Of a DNA stretch of 64,000 nt, positions 1 to 8,509 are shown piece after piece. Both the position numbers and the translations under genes were made by a program. Each line of letters begins with the position of its first letter. Within the stretch, counting starts at the first letter, position 1. A model generated the notes under the pieces. The model had not been told where the DNA came from and did no database searches. It was given only the letters and a program-made list of their open reading frames with translations. The stretch lies in the NCBI GenBank assembly GCA_963755705.1, contig CAVWKW010000001.1, positions 930,001 through 994,000 on the forward strand, read 5' to 3'. The stretch comes from JBARDN01 sp963755705. GTDB taxonomy: Bacteria; Desulfobacterota; Binatia; Binatales; Binataceae.

Positions 1-258
1 ATCAAGCAGTGCGGTGCGCACCGACTCCGCGATCATAACGCCCTCGCCGGCATATAGCCCGGTCGCGATCGAGAGCGCGGCGCCAAGGGTTCCCAGGACC
101 AGCGACCATAGAGCGGCCCACTCGAGCGACTCGGTGCCGAAAGCCGCGGCAAGAAAGTACAGGAGCGCCGCACCAAACAGAAACGCGATCGGAAAGTGAA
201 CTACGATCGGATGAACGTTCTGTAGATGCGACGCTCCCGGCAGGATCCGTTCGAGCAA
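1..258 (-). CDS. DUF2231-family membrane protein, truncated by window edge
   Basis: The reverse strand is open from a TTG at 256-258 to the window edge, giving 86 residues with no stop. An in-frame TGA lies four codons upstream of the TTG, so the start must be at or after it. The motif HPIVVHFPIAFLFG near residues 16-27 is the hallmark of DUF2231, a family of predicted inner-membrane proteins. Two hydrophobic helices are visible (about residues 22-40 and 47-68). It starts 4 bp after the stop of the exported protein at 263-628, so the two are very likely co-transcribed. The C-terminal part lies outside the window. The family assignment rests on the motif; the function is unknown. Confidence 0.7.
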   Translation of the reverse strand, partial: MLERILPGASHLQNVHPIVVHFPIAFLFGAALLYFLAAAFGTESLEWAALWSLVLGTLGAALSIATGLYAGEGVMIAESVRTALLD

Positions 259-262
259 GCGT

Positions 263-628
263 TTACTTCACGGAATCGACGGTCAGGAAATTAACTCCGC
301 CCTTGCTGTATTCCTTGCCTGAGACGGTGACCTTGTCTTCCATCTTGCTGATGACGTCGTCGGGCAGCGACTGCGCGTTCTTGGGCGGGAGCAGGATGTA
401 GATTTTCTTGGTGTCCGATTCGACCAGCGATACCGGGATTCCCGCCTTGGCGCATCCGATGGCGCACTTCTTATGACTCGCGCCATGCGCTCCCATCGAG
501 CCGTAGCAGAAGCTGTCCTCGAGGGTGCCGGTGACTGATTTTGAGGATCCGGCGTCCGCCGCGATCGCGGCCGACGCGAGACCGGCGGAAAGTACCAGGC
601 CCAGACCAGCAATTAGAAATCGTTTCAT
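263..628 (-). CDS. Small exported Cys/His-rich protein
   Basis: This 121-residue protein begins with a clear signal peptide (MKRFLIAGLGLVLSAGLASA, then AIAAD). The mature part contains SFCYGSMGAHGASHKKCAIG followed by CAKAGIPVSLVE, giving three cysteines and two histidines in about 20 residues. That arrangement suggests metal or heme binding, or redox chemistry. The C-terminal half is a small beta-rich region ending KVTVSGKEYSKGGVNFLTVD. The ATG has a strong ribosome site (GGGAGGAG). It lies directly upstream of a DUF2231 membrane gene, so a periplasmic partner of a membrane redox protein is a reasonable inference. I do not recognise a named family. Confidence 0.85.
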   Translation of the reverse strand: MKRFLIAGLGLVLSAGLASAAIAADAGSSKSVTGTLEDSFCYGSMGAHGASHKKCAIGCAKAGIPVSLVESDTKKIYILLPPKNAQSLPDDVISKMEDKVTVSGKEYSKGGVNFLTVDSVK

Positions 629-770
629 GAGAAGACTCCTCCCAGGTTAATTGTTTATCGCAACAACGCCCGCGGAGGCGCCTAAAGACCTAAAGCGAAA
701 CTCGGACGCGGGTGACCTGCCGATTATTGCGGAAATTGGGCGGCTGCGCCAAGGGAAAAGATCGGACGCT

Positions 771-1697
771 CTAACGGCGTGCCGAAGGCGCTTCGACCCG
801 CGGGTCAACTTCGCCGATCATCTCGCGCCATCGCGCGCGCTTGCCGGCATTGCGCGGACGCGCGCCGAGCTTGACCAGGTGATGCTCGAGGACGTCTTTC
901 AGATCCTCGGCCAGGCGCTCGATCTCGACTTCCTCCGGCATCTTGGGGCGCGGCTGTCCCTCGGTCAGGCCTCCGCGGCGGCGTCCGTATAGCTGCTGCA
1001 GCCGCAACTCCGCCTTCGCCAGCATCGCCTTGTATTTGTAATCGAGCCGGCTCAGATCTTCGGACAGGTTCGCCAACGCCACGTAGCGCCGGCGCATCCG
1101 CCACCATTCGAACAGCGTGACGATCATCACGCCGAACATCAGCACCGCGGCGACGGTGGTTGAAACCGCGGTCGCGCGCCACCACGGGAGCATCCGCAGG
1201 CTCGAGGTCAGGGACTGGTTGTCCTCGCCCAGCTCCTGATTCTTTTCCTGCATCGCGTTCAGGTCGTGCTGCGCGGTGTCGGCCTTCTGCTCGGCGGCTT
1301 GCGCCTCGGCGGCCAGCGAATCGATCTGCTTCTGCATCGACTTCGCTTGCGCCTCGAACGGATTGGGCACTTTCAGCTCGTCGCCGGCGATCAGCTCTTC
1401 GTCGGGATTGATTCGATTGGTATGCGCCAGTTGCTCGGCGGTAAGCCCGAACATCGCGGCGACGGTTCCGAGCGTATCGCCCGGGCGGATAGTGTACGGA
1501 ATGATCGCGCGCGCATGCGGCGGCGGTTTAGGCGCGGTATCGGGCGTGGCCGCGGGCGCGGCAGGCGCTACCGACGCGGGGATGTCTTCATCGGAGAAGT
1601 TGCCGTTTTGGGCGAGTGCGGGCGCAGCTATGGCGAAGGCAAGAATCGCCGCGAGGCAGATTCGGGGAGTTTTATCGATTATCCGTAGCGCGGGCAT
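771..1697 (-). CDS. LysM-domain membrane protein with coiled coil
   Basis: The frame stays open to 1895, but the ATG at 1697 gives a proper signal peptide (MPALRIIDK..AIAAPALAQ), so I place the start there (308 residues). After a Pro/Ala-rich linker comes one LysM domain (IPYTIRPGDTLGTVAAMFGL, then NRINPDEELIAGDELKVP). A Gln/Ala/Glu-rich coiled coil follows (about residues 120-165). Next is a transmembrane helix (STTVAAVLMFGVMIVTLFEWW) and a basic cytoplasmic tail. The layout fits an envelope protein that binds peptidoglycan outside and reaches the cytoplasm, similar in outline to FimV/LysM scaffold proteins. The exact role is unknown. Confidence 0.8.
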   Translation of the reverse strand: MPALRIIDKTPRICLAAILAFAIAAPALAQNGNFSDEDIPASVAPAAPAATPDTAPKPPPHARAIIPYTIRPGDTLGTVAAMFGLTAEQLAHTNRINPDEELIAGDELKVPNPFEAQAKSMQKQIDSLAAEAQAAEQKADTAQHDLNAMQEKNQELGEDNQSLTSSLRMLPWWRATAVSTTVAAVLMFGVMIVTLFEWWRMRRRYVALANLSEDLSRLDYKYKAMLAKAELRLQQLYGRRRGGLTEGQPRPKMPEEVEIERLAEDLKDVLEHHLVKLGARPRNAGKRARWREMIGEVDPRVEAPSARR

Positions 1698-1740
1698 AGG
1701 GCGCCACCGGGGCTTGACTGACAGGCTATTAGAATACCGT

Positions 1741-1925
1741 CCGTGAGCAAATGGGTTAATTTTGCCCCAGTTCATCTGGGCGTAACCTCTGCGGAGAGGG
1801 TGCCTATGCCAAGGGCGAGATTCCTCGCCGCTGTGGCTGAGCGCAATGACCCGCAGGGCGCGATATTCATCGTCCGCCCGCGCTCGGGATGGCACAAAGA
1901 CGCAAAAAGCCAGATGGGCTTACGG
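1741..1925 (+). ncRNA. Candidate structured RNA (6S-like size), unassigned
   Basis: No gene covers this gap, but it folds well by eye. CCGTGAGC (1741-1748) pairs with GCTTACGG (1918-1925) with one G-U on the plus strand. CATCTGG (1773-1779) pairs with CCAGATG (1910-1916). Between them are local hairpins: CTCT-GCGG-AGAG, GGCGAG-ATTC-CTCGCC and CCCG-CGCT-CGGG. The 5' part can alternatively form GGTTA..TAACC around CCCAG..CTGGG. The total size is about 185 nt with a long-range closing stem, as in 6S RNA. The G-U favours the plus strand. I could not match it to a named Rfam family. It might instead be the long leader of the LysM gene on the other strand. Confidence 0.35.
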
Positions 1926-2891
1926 TCACGGGCACTGGTTCATCGCCGCGTACGCTGCGCCGACTACTCCGCCGATCGGGCCGAGCGCTGCGCGGACGAT
2001 TCGCGCTTGCGCGGCGATCGCGGTGAAGGCGCGCAGCCGAACCTCGGCGGTCATGGTTTTGCGCATATAGGGAAGCGCGCCGGCGACTCCTCCGCCAATC
2101 ACGACCAGGTCGGGATTGAACACGTTCAGCAGCGAGCCGATCGCGATTCCAAGGTAGCGTCCCGACGCCGCAAACGTTTCGAGCGCGAGCCGGTCATGCG
2201 CGCGGGCGCAAACCGTCATCGCGCGCACGCTGAAATTTCCGTCGGCGTCCAGGTACTTCGCGGGAATTTTTTTGCGCGCGCCAAGCCGCCGCGCGACCAG
2301 CCCGCGTATCCCGCTTGACGACGCATACGCCTCGACGCATCCGCGCGATCCGCAATCGCACGGCATCCCATCCGGCTCGACCGTGATGTGTCCGAGCTCG
2401 CCCGCCATCCCGCTGCGTCCGTGGACGATCTTGCCGCCTACGATCAGCCCGCCGCCGATTCCGGTGCCGAGCGTCAGCAGCACGACCTCGCGATGACCGC
2501 GGGCGGCGCCGCGCCAATACTCGCCGAGCGCCCACGCGTTGGCGTCGTTCTCGACCACGACGCGCCTGCCGAGTTCCGCCTCGAGCGAGGCCCGCAGCGG
2601 AAATGCGCGCCACGCCTTGACGTGCGGCGCCGCCATCACGACGCCTCGGTAGACGTCGAGCGGGCCGGGGACGGCGACGCCAATCGCGGCGGGCGCGCCC
2701 AGCCCGCGCCGGCGCGCTTCGGATTCGAGCGCACGAACCTGCAGCGCGATATTCGACGCGACCGCGGGCGCACTCGCGTCCGCCTGCGACGGCGCGCGAC
2801 GCAGGAACAGCACGCGGCCGTCGCGCGACACCGCGGCGCAACGGATATTAGTCCCGCCCATGTCGAATCCGATTACGTAACGCCCAGGCAT
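1926..2891 (-). CDS. ROK-family glucokinase
   Basis: This 321-residue protein has the ROK layout. The N-terminal phosphate loop is YVIGFDMGGTNIRCA, and the ATPase strand is VVENDANAWALGEYW with the catalytic Asp in END. LTLGTGIGGGLIVGGKIVHG follows, then GELGHITVEPDG. The zinc-binding motif CDCGSRGCVEAYAS is complete. A C-terminal GSLLNVFNPDLVVIGGGVA segment closes the fold. Such enzymes phosphorylate glucose, or a related hexose, with ATP at the sugar 6-position. It has no repressor HTH, so it is a kinase rather than a NagC/XylR-type regulator. Glycogen synthase and a beta-glucosidase nearby fit glucose handling. Confidence 0.9.
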   Translation of the reverse strand: MPGRYVIGFDMGGTNIRCAAVSRDGRVLFLRRAPSQADASAPAVASNIALQVRALESEARRRGLGAPAAIGVAVPGPLDVYRGVVMAAPHVKAWRAFPLRASLEAELGRRVVVENDANAWALGEYWRGAARGHREVVLLTLGTGIGGGLIVGGKIVHGRSGMAGELGHITVEPDGMPCDCGSRGCVEAYASSSGIRGLVARRLGARKKIPAKYLDADGNFSVRAMTVCARAHDRLALETFAASGRYLGIAIGSLLNVFNPDLVVIGGGVAGALPYMRKTMTAEVRLRAFTAIAAQARIVRAALGPIGGVVGAAYAAMNQCP

Positions 2892-2952
2892 AGCTCCTCT
2901 TCGCGCAACGCCAAGACGGCACCGCGGGATTTTCTTCGATCAATCAGCGCGG

Positions 2953-3684
2953 TCATCGCCGCATCAGTGCAAGGTATTCGCGATTCCCCTTCGCGCCCTC
3001 GATCGGCGACTCGAGCGGTCCGTCAACCGCAAGCCCCAGACCGCGCGCGAATTCGATGATCCCCTCGACCGCCGCGATCCGCACGGTATCGTCGCGCACG
3101 ATTCCGCCCTTGCCGACCTTCCCCTTGCCGACTTCGAACTGCGGCTTGATGAGCGCGATAACTTCGGCCTTTGGGGCGGCAAGTGCAAGCGCCGCGGGAA
3201 TCACGAGTTTCAGCGAGATGAAGCTCGTGTCGATCGTCACCAGTTCCGGGGCGTACGGAAGCTCGCCGGGGGTGACGCGGCGAATGTTCGTCCGGTCGAG
3301 CACGGTGACGCGCGGATCGACCCGCAGGCGCTCCAGAATCTGGCCGTAGCCAACGTCGAGCGCGATCACGTGCGCGGCGCCGCGCTTGAGCATCACGTCG
3401 GTGAAGCCTCCGGTCGATGCGCCGATATCGAGCGCGTGGCGGCCTGCGACGGGCACCGCAAAATGATCGAGCGCCGCGATAAGCTTGTGCGCGCCGCGGC
3501 TCGCATACTCGGGCGAGCCCGAGAGCACGATAATCTCGGCGTCGGCGGAGACGCGGAGATCGGGTTTGCCGGCGGGCTGCGAATTCACGCGCACGCGGCG
3601 CGCCATGATGAGGCGCTGCGCCGCCTCGCGGCTGGGCGCAAGCCCGCGCCGCACCATCGCAGAGTCCAGCCGCTCGCGAGTCAT
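2953..3684 (-). CDS. tlyA: TlyA-family rRNA 2'-O-methyltransferase
   Basis: An N-terminal S4-like RNA-binding domain (LDSAMVRRGLAPSREAAQRL, MARRVRVNSQPAGKP) is followed by a FtsJ-type methyltransferase. The linker is SRGAHKLIAAL, the SAM loop is ALDIGASTGGFTDVML, and the catalytic region shows IDTSFISL and LIKPQFEVGKGKVGKGGIV. The match to TlyA, which methylates 16S/23S rRNA ribose and also has haemolysin-like annotations, is strong along the whole length. I prefer the ATG at 3684, which has GAGG upstream, over a TTG eight codons earlier (3708). xseB lies 49 bp upstream on the same strand, giving the order xseA-xseB-tlyA. Confidence 0.92.
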   Translation of the reverse strand: MTRERLDSAMVRRGLAPSREAAQRLIMARRVRVNSQPAGKPDLRVSADAEIIVLSGSPEYASRGAHKLIAALDHFAVPVAGRHALDIGASTGGFTDVMLKRGAAHVIALDVGYGQILERLRVDPRVTVLDRTNIRRVTPGELPYAPELVTIDTSFISLKLVIPAALALAAPKAEVIALIKPQFEVGKGKVGKGGIVRDDTVRIAAVEGIIEFARGLGLAVDGPLESPIEGAKGNREYLALMRR

Positions 3685-3733
3685 CGACCGAAGCCTCGGC
3701 GGGCGCAAAAAATCGCGATAGAAGCTGCGCGCT

Positions 3734-4012
3734 TCAGAACGGGATATCGTCGTCGTCGACGGGGACGCGGCGCGGCGCGGGTTCGCCGTCGTCGAGCAGG
3801 CCGGTTGCGAGCTTGCCTTCGGCGTCGCGGGTCAGGACTTCGACCTTGCGCTCGACCTCGTCGAGTTTCTGGCTGAGCGACTTAACCAGCGCGACGCCGC
3901 GCTCGAATGCGCCGATCGATTCATCGAGCGAGAGCTCGCCGGAATCGATCTGGTTGACGATCGTCTCGAGGTCTTTGAGTTCGTCTTCGAATTTTTTCGT
4001 CTTGGCAACCAT
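3734..4012 (-). CDS. xseB: Exodeoxyribonuclease VII small subunit
   Basis: The 92-residue protein has the standard XseB helical hairpin: KFEDELKDLETIVNQIDSGE, LSLDESIGAFERGVALVK, then QKLDEVERKVEVL. An acidic tail (VDDDDIPF) ends it. XseB forms the elongated multi-copy partner of XseA in the single-strand-specific exonuclease VII. It sits 17 bp after xseA on the same strand, the usual arrangement. Confidence 0.95.
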   Translation of the reverse strand: MVAKTKKFEDELKDLETIVNQIDSGELSLDESIGAFERGVALVKSLSQKLDEVERKVEVLTRDAEGKLATGLLDDGEPAPRRVPVDDDDIPF

Positions 4013-4029
4013 CCACGAATCTCCGCGCG

Positions 4030-5337
4030 CTAATCTCTGCGCGCAATCACGCGCGCCGTGAGTGTGCCTCTCATCAGCCGCAAATCCAGCTCGTCCCCGG
4101 GCTCGACCGTGGCGGAATCAACGACCACTTTTGCGGTGCGGATATCGGTGACGACAGCGTAGCCGCGTTCGAGCACCTTGAGCGGCGACATCGAGTCCAT
4201 CCGGCCGGCGAGTTCGGCCACGCGAGAACGCCGGGCCGCGACCGTCTTCGCACCGGCCGCCGTCAGGCGATGCGCGAACGCGCTCGCGGCGAGTTTATCT
4301 TCGCGCGCCCGCGCACGCATCGCACGCGCGAGCGAGAGCATGGTCCGCGCAAGACTTTCGCGCGCCTCGGCGAGCATCGCGCCCGGATGCCGCAGCCGGA
4401 CCGTGAGATCATCCAGCGTCTCGCGCAGGCCGTCGAGCGTCCGCTCCATCGCAACCGACAGCGATTGGGCAGCGGCGGCGACGCGTTCGGCGAGTTCGGC
4501 CTTGGCCGCGATCACCATCTGCGCAGCGGCGGTCGGGGTGGGCGCGCGAACGTCGGCCACGAAATCGGCAATCGTGTAGTCGATCTCGTGACCAACGGCC
4601 GAGATGATTGGAATCACCGAGCGAAAAATCGCACGCGCGACGATCTCCTCGTTGAACGCCCATAGATCTTCTAACGAACCGCCTCCGCGGCCAACGATCA
4701 GCACGTGGGCACGGCCGTCGCGGTTGAGATCGTCGATCGCCGCCGCGATATCGCTCGCCGCGAATTCGCCCTGCACGATCGCGGGGCGGAAAATCAGATG
4801 ACGGTCGGGATAGCGATCGCCAAGCACGCGCAGGATGTCGCGCAAGCCGGCACCCGAGCGCGCGGTGACGATTCCGATCACTGTCGGCAAGAACGGAATC
4901 GGGCGTTTGCGTTCGGCGGCGAACAGGCCCTCGGCTTCGAGCCGCTTCTTGAGCTGTTCGAAGGCAAGCTGCAGCGCGCCCGCGCCGCGCGGCTCGACCG
5001 CGTCCGCGATAACCTGCAACTGGCCGCGCGCCTCGAACAGGTTTGCGCGCCCGCGCACCAGGATCGCCATCCCGTCGGCGATGCGGAATTTGGTCCTCGA
5101 GTATGCGCTCTTGAACATCACGACACTGATCGAGCTGCGGTCGTCCTTGAGCGTGAAATACAGATGGCCCGACCCCGGGATGCGCGCATTCGAGACCTCG
5201 CCGGCCACCCAGAATTCGTCGAGGCTGGCTTCGAGCGTGCCGCTGATGAGCCGCACCAGCTCGGTGACGCCGAGCGCCTTGCGCGGCGCGGGAGCGGCGG
5301 GCGGCAGCGTCAAATTGAGTTGTGCGTCGGTAGGCAT
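4030..5337 (-). CDS. xseA: Exodeoxyribonuclease VII large subunit
   Basis: An N-terminal OB fold (VTELVRLISGTLEASLDEFW, VAGEVSNARIPGSGHLYFTL) is followed by the catalytic core. Diagnostic core segments are GIVTARSGAGLRDILRVL, IVGRGGGSLEDLWAFNEE and AVGHEIDYTIADFVADVRA with PTPTAAAQM. A long coiled-coil stalk and the C-terminal LERGYAVV follow. The frame is open to 5427, but the family normally starts 10-25 residues before VTELV, so I choose the ATG at 5337 (435 residues). The ATG at 5400 is an alternative. Neither has a convincing ribosome site. The upstream DNA is a repeat cluster. Confidence 0.93.
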   Translation of the reverse strand: MPTDAQLNLTLPPAAPAPRKALGVTELVRLISGTLEASLDEFWVAGEVSNARIPGSGHLYFTLKDDRSSISVVMFKSAYSRTKFRIADGMAILVRGRANLFEARGQLQVIADAVEPRGAGALQLAFEQLKKRLEAEGLFAAERKRPIPFLPTVIGIVTARSGAGLRDILRVLGDRYPDRHLIFRPAIVQGEFAASDIAAAIDDLNRDGRAHVLIVGRGGGSLEDLWAFNEEIVARAIFRSVIPIISAVGHEIDYTIADFVADVRAPTPTAAAQMVIAAKAELAERVAAAAQSLSVAMERTLDGLRETLDDLTVRLRHPGAMLAEARESLARTMLSLARAMRARAREDKLAASAFAHRLTAAGAKTVAARRSRVAELAGRMDSMSPLKVLERGYAVVTDIRTAKVVVDSATVEPGDELDLRLMRGTLTARVIARRD

Positions 5338-5422
5338 ATGGAGAGAGCGCGATTGCGGATCGTCCGCCCTAAACTTAACAGATGAGACAAGCTCACTCAT
5401 ACTGGGATGGCGACTCTGATGT

Positions 5423-5668
5423 GTCATTTCTGCGCGCGAGGCTGCCGCGTGCGAGGAATCCCGGATCTCTTGCGTTTACGGCAGACAGGCCGCCGGTTGA
5501 AACCTTGCGACGTTCGCAGAGTCCGGGATTTCTCCCTTCGGTCGAAATGACGATTAGGGGCTCGGATGAGATTACGATACTGTTCCGGCGCACCCACATA
5601 CTGCCGAGCCTCACATATCCGTCTACCGCACCTCATCCGTCATTTCGACCGAAGGGAGAAATCCCGGA
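5423..5668. repeat. REP-like inverted repeat cluster
   Basis: Two 31-bp units are perfect inverted copies: 5522-5552 and 5638-5668, with an 85-bp spacer. Each reads GTCATTTCGACCGAAGGGAG then AAATCCCGGA in one orientation and carries a CTCCCTTCGG..CCGAAGGGAG-type core. A third, divergent unit at 5423-5463 starts with GTCATTTC and ends AATCCCGGA, but its palindromic middle is replaced by a GCGCGAGGCTGCCGCGTGCG block. The stretch 5338-5804 holds no credible gene. The remaining part (about 5715-5760) contains CTTCGGCATCGCTCAGGACA, a second dispersed-repeat-like motif. The cluster lies between xseA and the monooxygenase gene, which converge on it only in part. Confidence 0.8.
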
Positions 5669-5804
5669 GGGGTCATGCACTCACTTGCGAGTTGTGCGGA
5701 AGCCGAGGGCCAAGCACTGGATTTCCTTCGGCATCGCTCAGGACAGGCTCTCGCGCGGCAACCATGCGCGGACGACAACTTATCCCGCGCCCGAGAGACG
5801 CGAA

Positions 5805-6953
5805 CTACTTGCCGACGCCGAGGCGGAGGTGGGCGTAGGTTTCGGCGGATGAATCGAAGTCGATGCTGGCGTGCTGCGCGCCGACATTGATGTTGCGGAA
5901 CGCCGCCTGGAGCGGACTCGACTCGTAGACCGAATGCGCTCCCGAGCCGGAATAGAGCCGCGCGACGGCGCGGCGGCATAACTCGGCCGAATAGGCGGCG
6001 TTCCACTTCACTTGCGCGCGCGCGGCGAAGTCCATGCCCGCGCCGAGTTCCATCAGGCGTTCGAATTCGTTTTGCGTGTCGCCCTCGAGCAGCTCGGCGC
6101 TGCGGATTTCCGCCGCCGCTTCGGCAAGCCGTATCTGGGTGGGGGCGTGCTCGGTTTTACTCGCGCCGGTCAGGATCACTCGGCGCTCGCGCGTGCGCTC
6201 GATAAATTTTTCGAGTGCCAATTTTGCCGAGCCTAACACCGCGGTCGCGACCGAATTCGAGAGCATCGCCTCGGCCGAGAGCCGATAGAGATTGCTCGGA
6301 TGATTGCGCGCGTGCGGACTCGAGCCGCCAAACAGCACGCGCGTATCGATCGCGCGATAGGCCGGCACGAAGATTCCGCGCGCGACCAAATCTTTGCTGC
6401 CCGAGCCGCGCAGGCCCAGGACTCGCCAGGTGTCATCGACTTCGATCTCGGCGCGCGGAATCACGACATGCACTTTAGGCCCGCGCGTCTGCGAATCGGC
6501 GCATCCGAGCATCACCCAGTTCGCATGATCGATCCCGCTGCCGAATTGCCATCGCCCGTCAACGCGGTAGCCGCCATCGACGTCGCTCGCCGTCCCCTGC
6601 CATGAGAGCGTGCCCGCGACCAGGCCGTCGCTGCCATTGGCAAAGACCTCGTCCTGCGCGGCTTCTGGAAACGAGCCCATGCACCAATGATGCGCACCCA
6701 TCACCATCAGAACCCATCCGCTCGACGGGCACGCCATCGAGATCGTGGTGACGGCGTCGGCGAGCGTGCGCAGCGTCAGCTCGTAGCCGCCGACGCGGGC
6801 GGGAATCGGGATGCGGAACATCCCGGCGTCGCGCATGATACGCATGCTCTCGGGCACGAGCATCCGCGCCTCGTCGGATGCATGCGCATTGCGCTCAAGC
6901 GCTGGCGCGATCTCCGCGAGGCGGCGCAAAATTTCCGCGCGATCGATTTTCAT
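5805..6953 (-). CDS. Acyl-CoA dehydrogenase-fold flavin monooxygenase (HsaA/DszC-like)
   Basis: The ATG at 6953 (MKIDRAEILRRLAEI) gives 382 residues, the usual length for this class. The frame is open 26 codons further, but that extension is basic and unlike the family. The layout is acyl-CoA dehydrogenase: N-terminal helices, FRIPIPARVGGYEL, a middle beta domain (VAGTLSWQGTASDVDGGYRV, WRVLGLRGSGSKDL) and a C-terminal four-helix domain. In place of the catalytic Glu loop it has the sequence style of group D flavin monooxygenases such as HsaA, DszC or p-hydroxyphenylacetate hydroxylase C2, which use reduced FMN from a partner reductase. No reductase is adjacent. The substrate is unknown, probably a phenolic or steroid ring. 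Confidence 0.82.
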   Translation of the reverse strand: MKIDRAEILRRLAEIAPALERNAHASDEARMLVPESMRIMRDAGMFRIPIPARVGGYELTLRTLADAVTTISMACPSSGWVLMVMGAHHWCMGSFPEAAQDEVFANGSDGLVAGTLSWQGTASDVDGGYRVDGRWQFGSGIDHANWVMLGCADSQTRGPKVHVVIPRAEIEVDDTWRVLGLRGSGSKDLVARGIFVPAYRAIDTRVLFGGSSPHARNHPSNLYRLSAEAMLSNSVATAVLGSAKLALEKFIERTRERRVILTGASKTEHAPTQIRLAEAAAEIRSAELLEGDTQNEFERLMELGAGMDFAARAQVKWNAAYSAELCRRAVARLYSGSGAHSVYESSPLQAAFRNINVGAQHASIDFDSSAETYAHLRLGVGK

Positions 6954-7127
6954 CGCGGTACGGCTCCTCCTGGACGATTCACTCCTACCCCGCGCAAGCG
7001 TATCGCGACAAGCCGGTCGTACGAGCCACAAGATTTTCCTTCATTTCCAGATTTCTCGGAAATGAAGGAAAATCCCTGCCGTCAAGCGCCTCGCACGGCG
7101 CGGCGGGGGTGTGCTAACAAGCCGCGT

Positions 7128-8501
7128 ATGACGGCGATGAAATTTCCTGAGGGATTTCTGTGGGGTACCGCTAGCGCCTCTTACCAGATCGAAGGTGCGT
7201 GGGACCAGGACGGCAAGGGCGAATCTATCTGGGACCGCTTTTCGCACACTCCCGGCCGGATCAAAAACTCGTGGACCGGCGACGTCGCGTGCGATTTCTA
7301 TCATCGCTTCAAAGACGATATCGCGCTGGAGGTTGAGCTCGGGCTGAACGCCTCGCGTATTTCGCTTTCGTGGCCGCGGATCATGCCCGAGGGCAAGGGA
7401 CGTATCAATCAGAAAGGAATCGACTTTTATAAACGCGTCGCCGACGAATTGCTCGCGCATAAGATCCAGCCGTGGGTCACGCTCTATCATTGGGATCTGC
7501 CGCAGGCGCTCGAGGACTCGGGCGGATGGAGTAATCGCGACCTCGCGAGCTACTTCCGCGACTATGCGGCCGCGTGCGCTGACGCGCTGGGCGATCGGGT
7601 GAAGCATTGGATGGTTTTCAACGAGCCGTGGATTTTTACGATCTTCGGCTACCTGCTTGGCATTCATGCGCCCGGACGGCGCGACGGTGCTCAGGCTATG
7701 CGGGCGACGCACGTTGTCAATCTTGCGCAGGGACTGGGAGTGCGCGCGCTGCGCGAGTCGCGCCATAAGCCGACGGCGGTCGGAACCGCGTTCAGCATGT
7801 CGTCGGTCGAGCCCAACACCAATTCACCCGAGGATAAAAGCGCAGCCGAACGATGGCATCGCTTCAACAACCTGTGGTTTCTCGACACCGTGATGAAGGG
7901 CGAGTATCCCAAAATATACGACGAGACTTATGATAGCGGCACAGTCGCGGATCGGGTCGATATGCGGCCGGGCGATATGGAGACGATCAAGGCGCCGCTG
8001 GATTTTATTGGAATCAACCTCTACTTCCGCAGTATCGTCGCGCACGACGACAACGCCGCGACCCTGAACGTGCGGCAGGTGCATCCGGAGACCAAAGAAT
8101 TGACCGATTTCGGATGGGAAATTTCGCCGCGCGCGCTTTCGGACATGACCAGCGCGATCGCTGCCGATTATCCAGACCTGCCGATCTATATCACCGAGAA
8201 CGGATGCTCCTATGGCGACGCGCCGGGCGCCGACGGACGGGTGCATGACACGCGGCGAATTGATTTCACGCGGCGCTATCTAGCCGAGCTATGGCGCGCG
8301 ATCGAGAAAGGCGCCGACGTGCGCGGCTACTTTCATTGGACGCTGACCGACAATTTCGAATGGGCGGAGGGCTTCGCGCAGCGCTTCGGAATCGTCTATT
8401 GCGATTTCGATACGCTCGCCCGCACCGTCAAGGACAGCGGGCGATGGTACGGGCAGGTGGCGCGCGCCAATGCGCTCGATCGCGACCCGGGGGCAGAGTG
8501 A
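7128..8501 (+). CDS. GH1 beta-glucosidase
   Basis: Starting at the ATG at 7128, the 457-residue protein is a full-length GH1 barrel. It shows FPEGFLWGTASASYQIEGAW at the N terminus, the acid/base motif VFNEPW, and the nucleophile motif YITENG followed later by GYFHWTLTDNFEWAEGF. Enzymes of this type hydrolyse beta-glucosides such as cellobiose in the cytoplasm, as no signal peptide is present. The open frame runs 147 codons further upstream across the neighbouring gene, but that extension has no family similarity. The next gene starts within 10 bp of its stop. Confidence 0.95.
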   Translation: MTAMKFPEGFLWGTASASYQIEGAWDQDGKGESIWDRFSHTPGRIKNSWTGDVACDFYHRFKDDIALEVELGLNASRISLSWPRIMPEGKGRINQKGIDFYKRVADELLAHKIQPWVTLYHWDLPQALEDSGGWSNRDLASYFRDYAAACADALGDRVKHWMVFNEPWIFTIFGYLLGIHAPGRRDGAQAMRATHVVNLAQGLGVRALRESRHKPTAVGTAFSMSSVEPNTNSPEDKSAAERWHRFNNLWFLDTVMKGEYPKIYDETYDSGTVADRVDMRPGDMETIKAPLDFIGINLYFRSIVAHDDNAATLNVRQVHPETKELTDFGWEISPRALSDMTSAIAADYPDLPIYITENGCSYGDAPGADGRVHDTRRIDFTRRYLAELWRAIEKGADVRGYFHWTLTDNFEWAEGFAQRFGIVYCDFDTLARTVKDSGRWYGQVARANALDRDPGAE

Positions 8502-8509
8502 CGCCTGCA

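Noticed and set aside
1890..1915. GGCACAAAGACGCAAAAAGCC resembles part of the c-di-GMP-I (GEMM) riboswitch core
   Set aside because: The GNRA-capped hairpin between the two conserved strings is missing and no plus-strand gene follows.
6687..7127. Upstream extension of the beta-glucosidase frame
   Set aside because: It overlaps the monooxygenase gene antisense and the GH1 family starts at FPEGFLWG.
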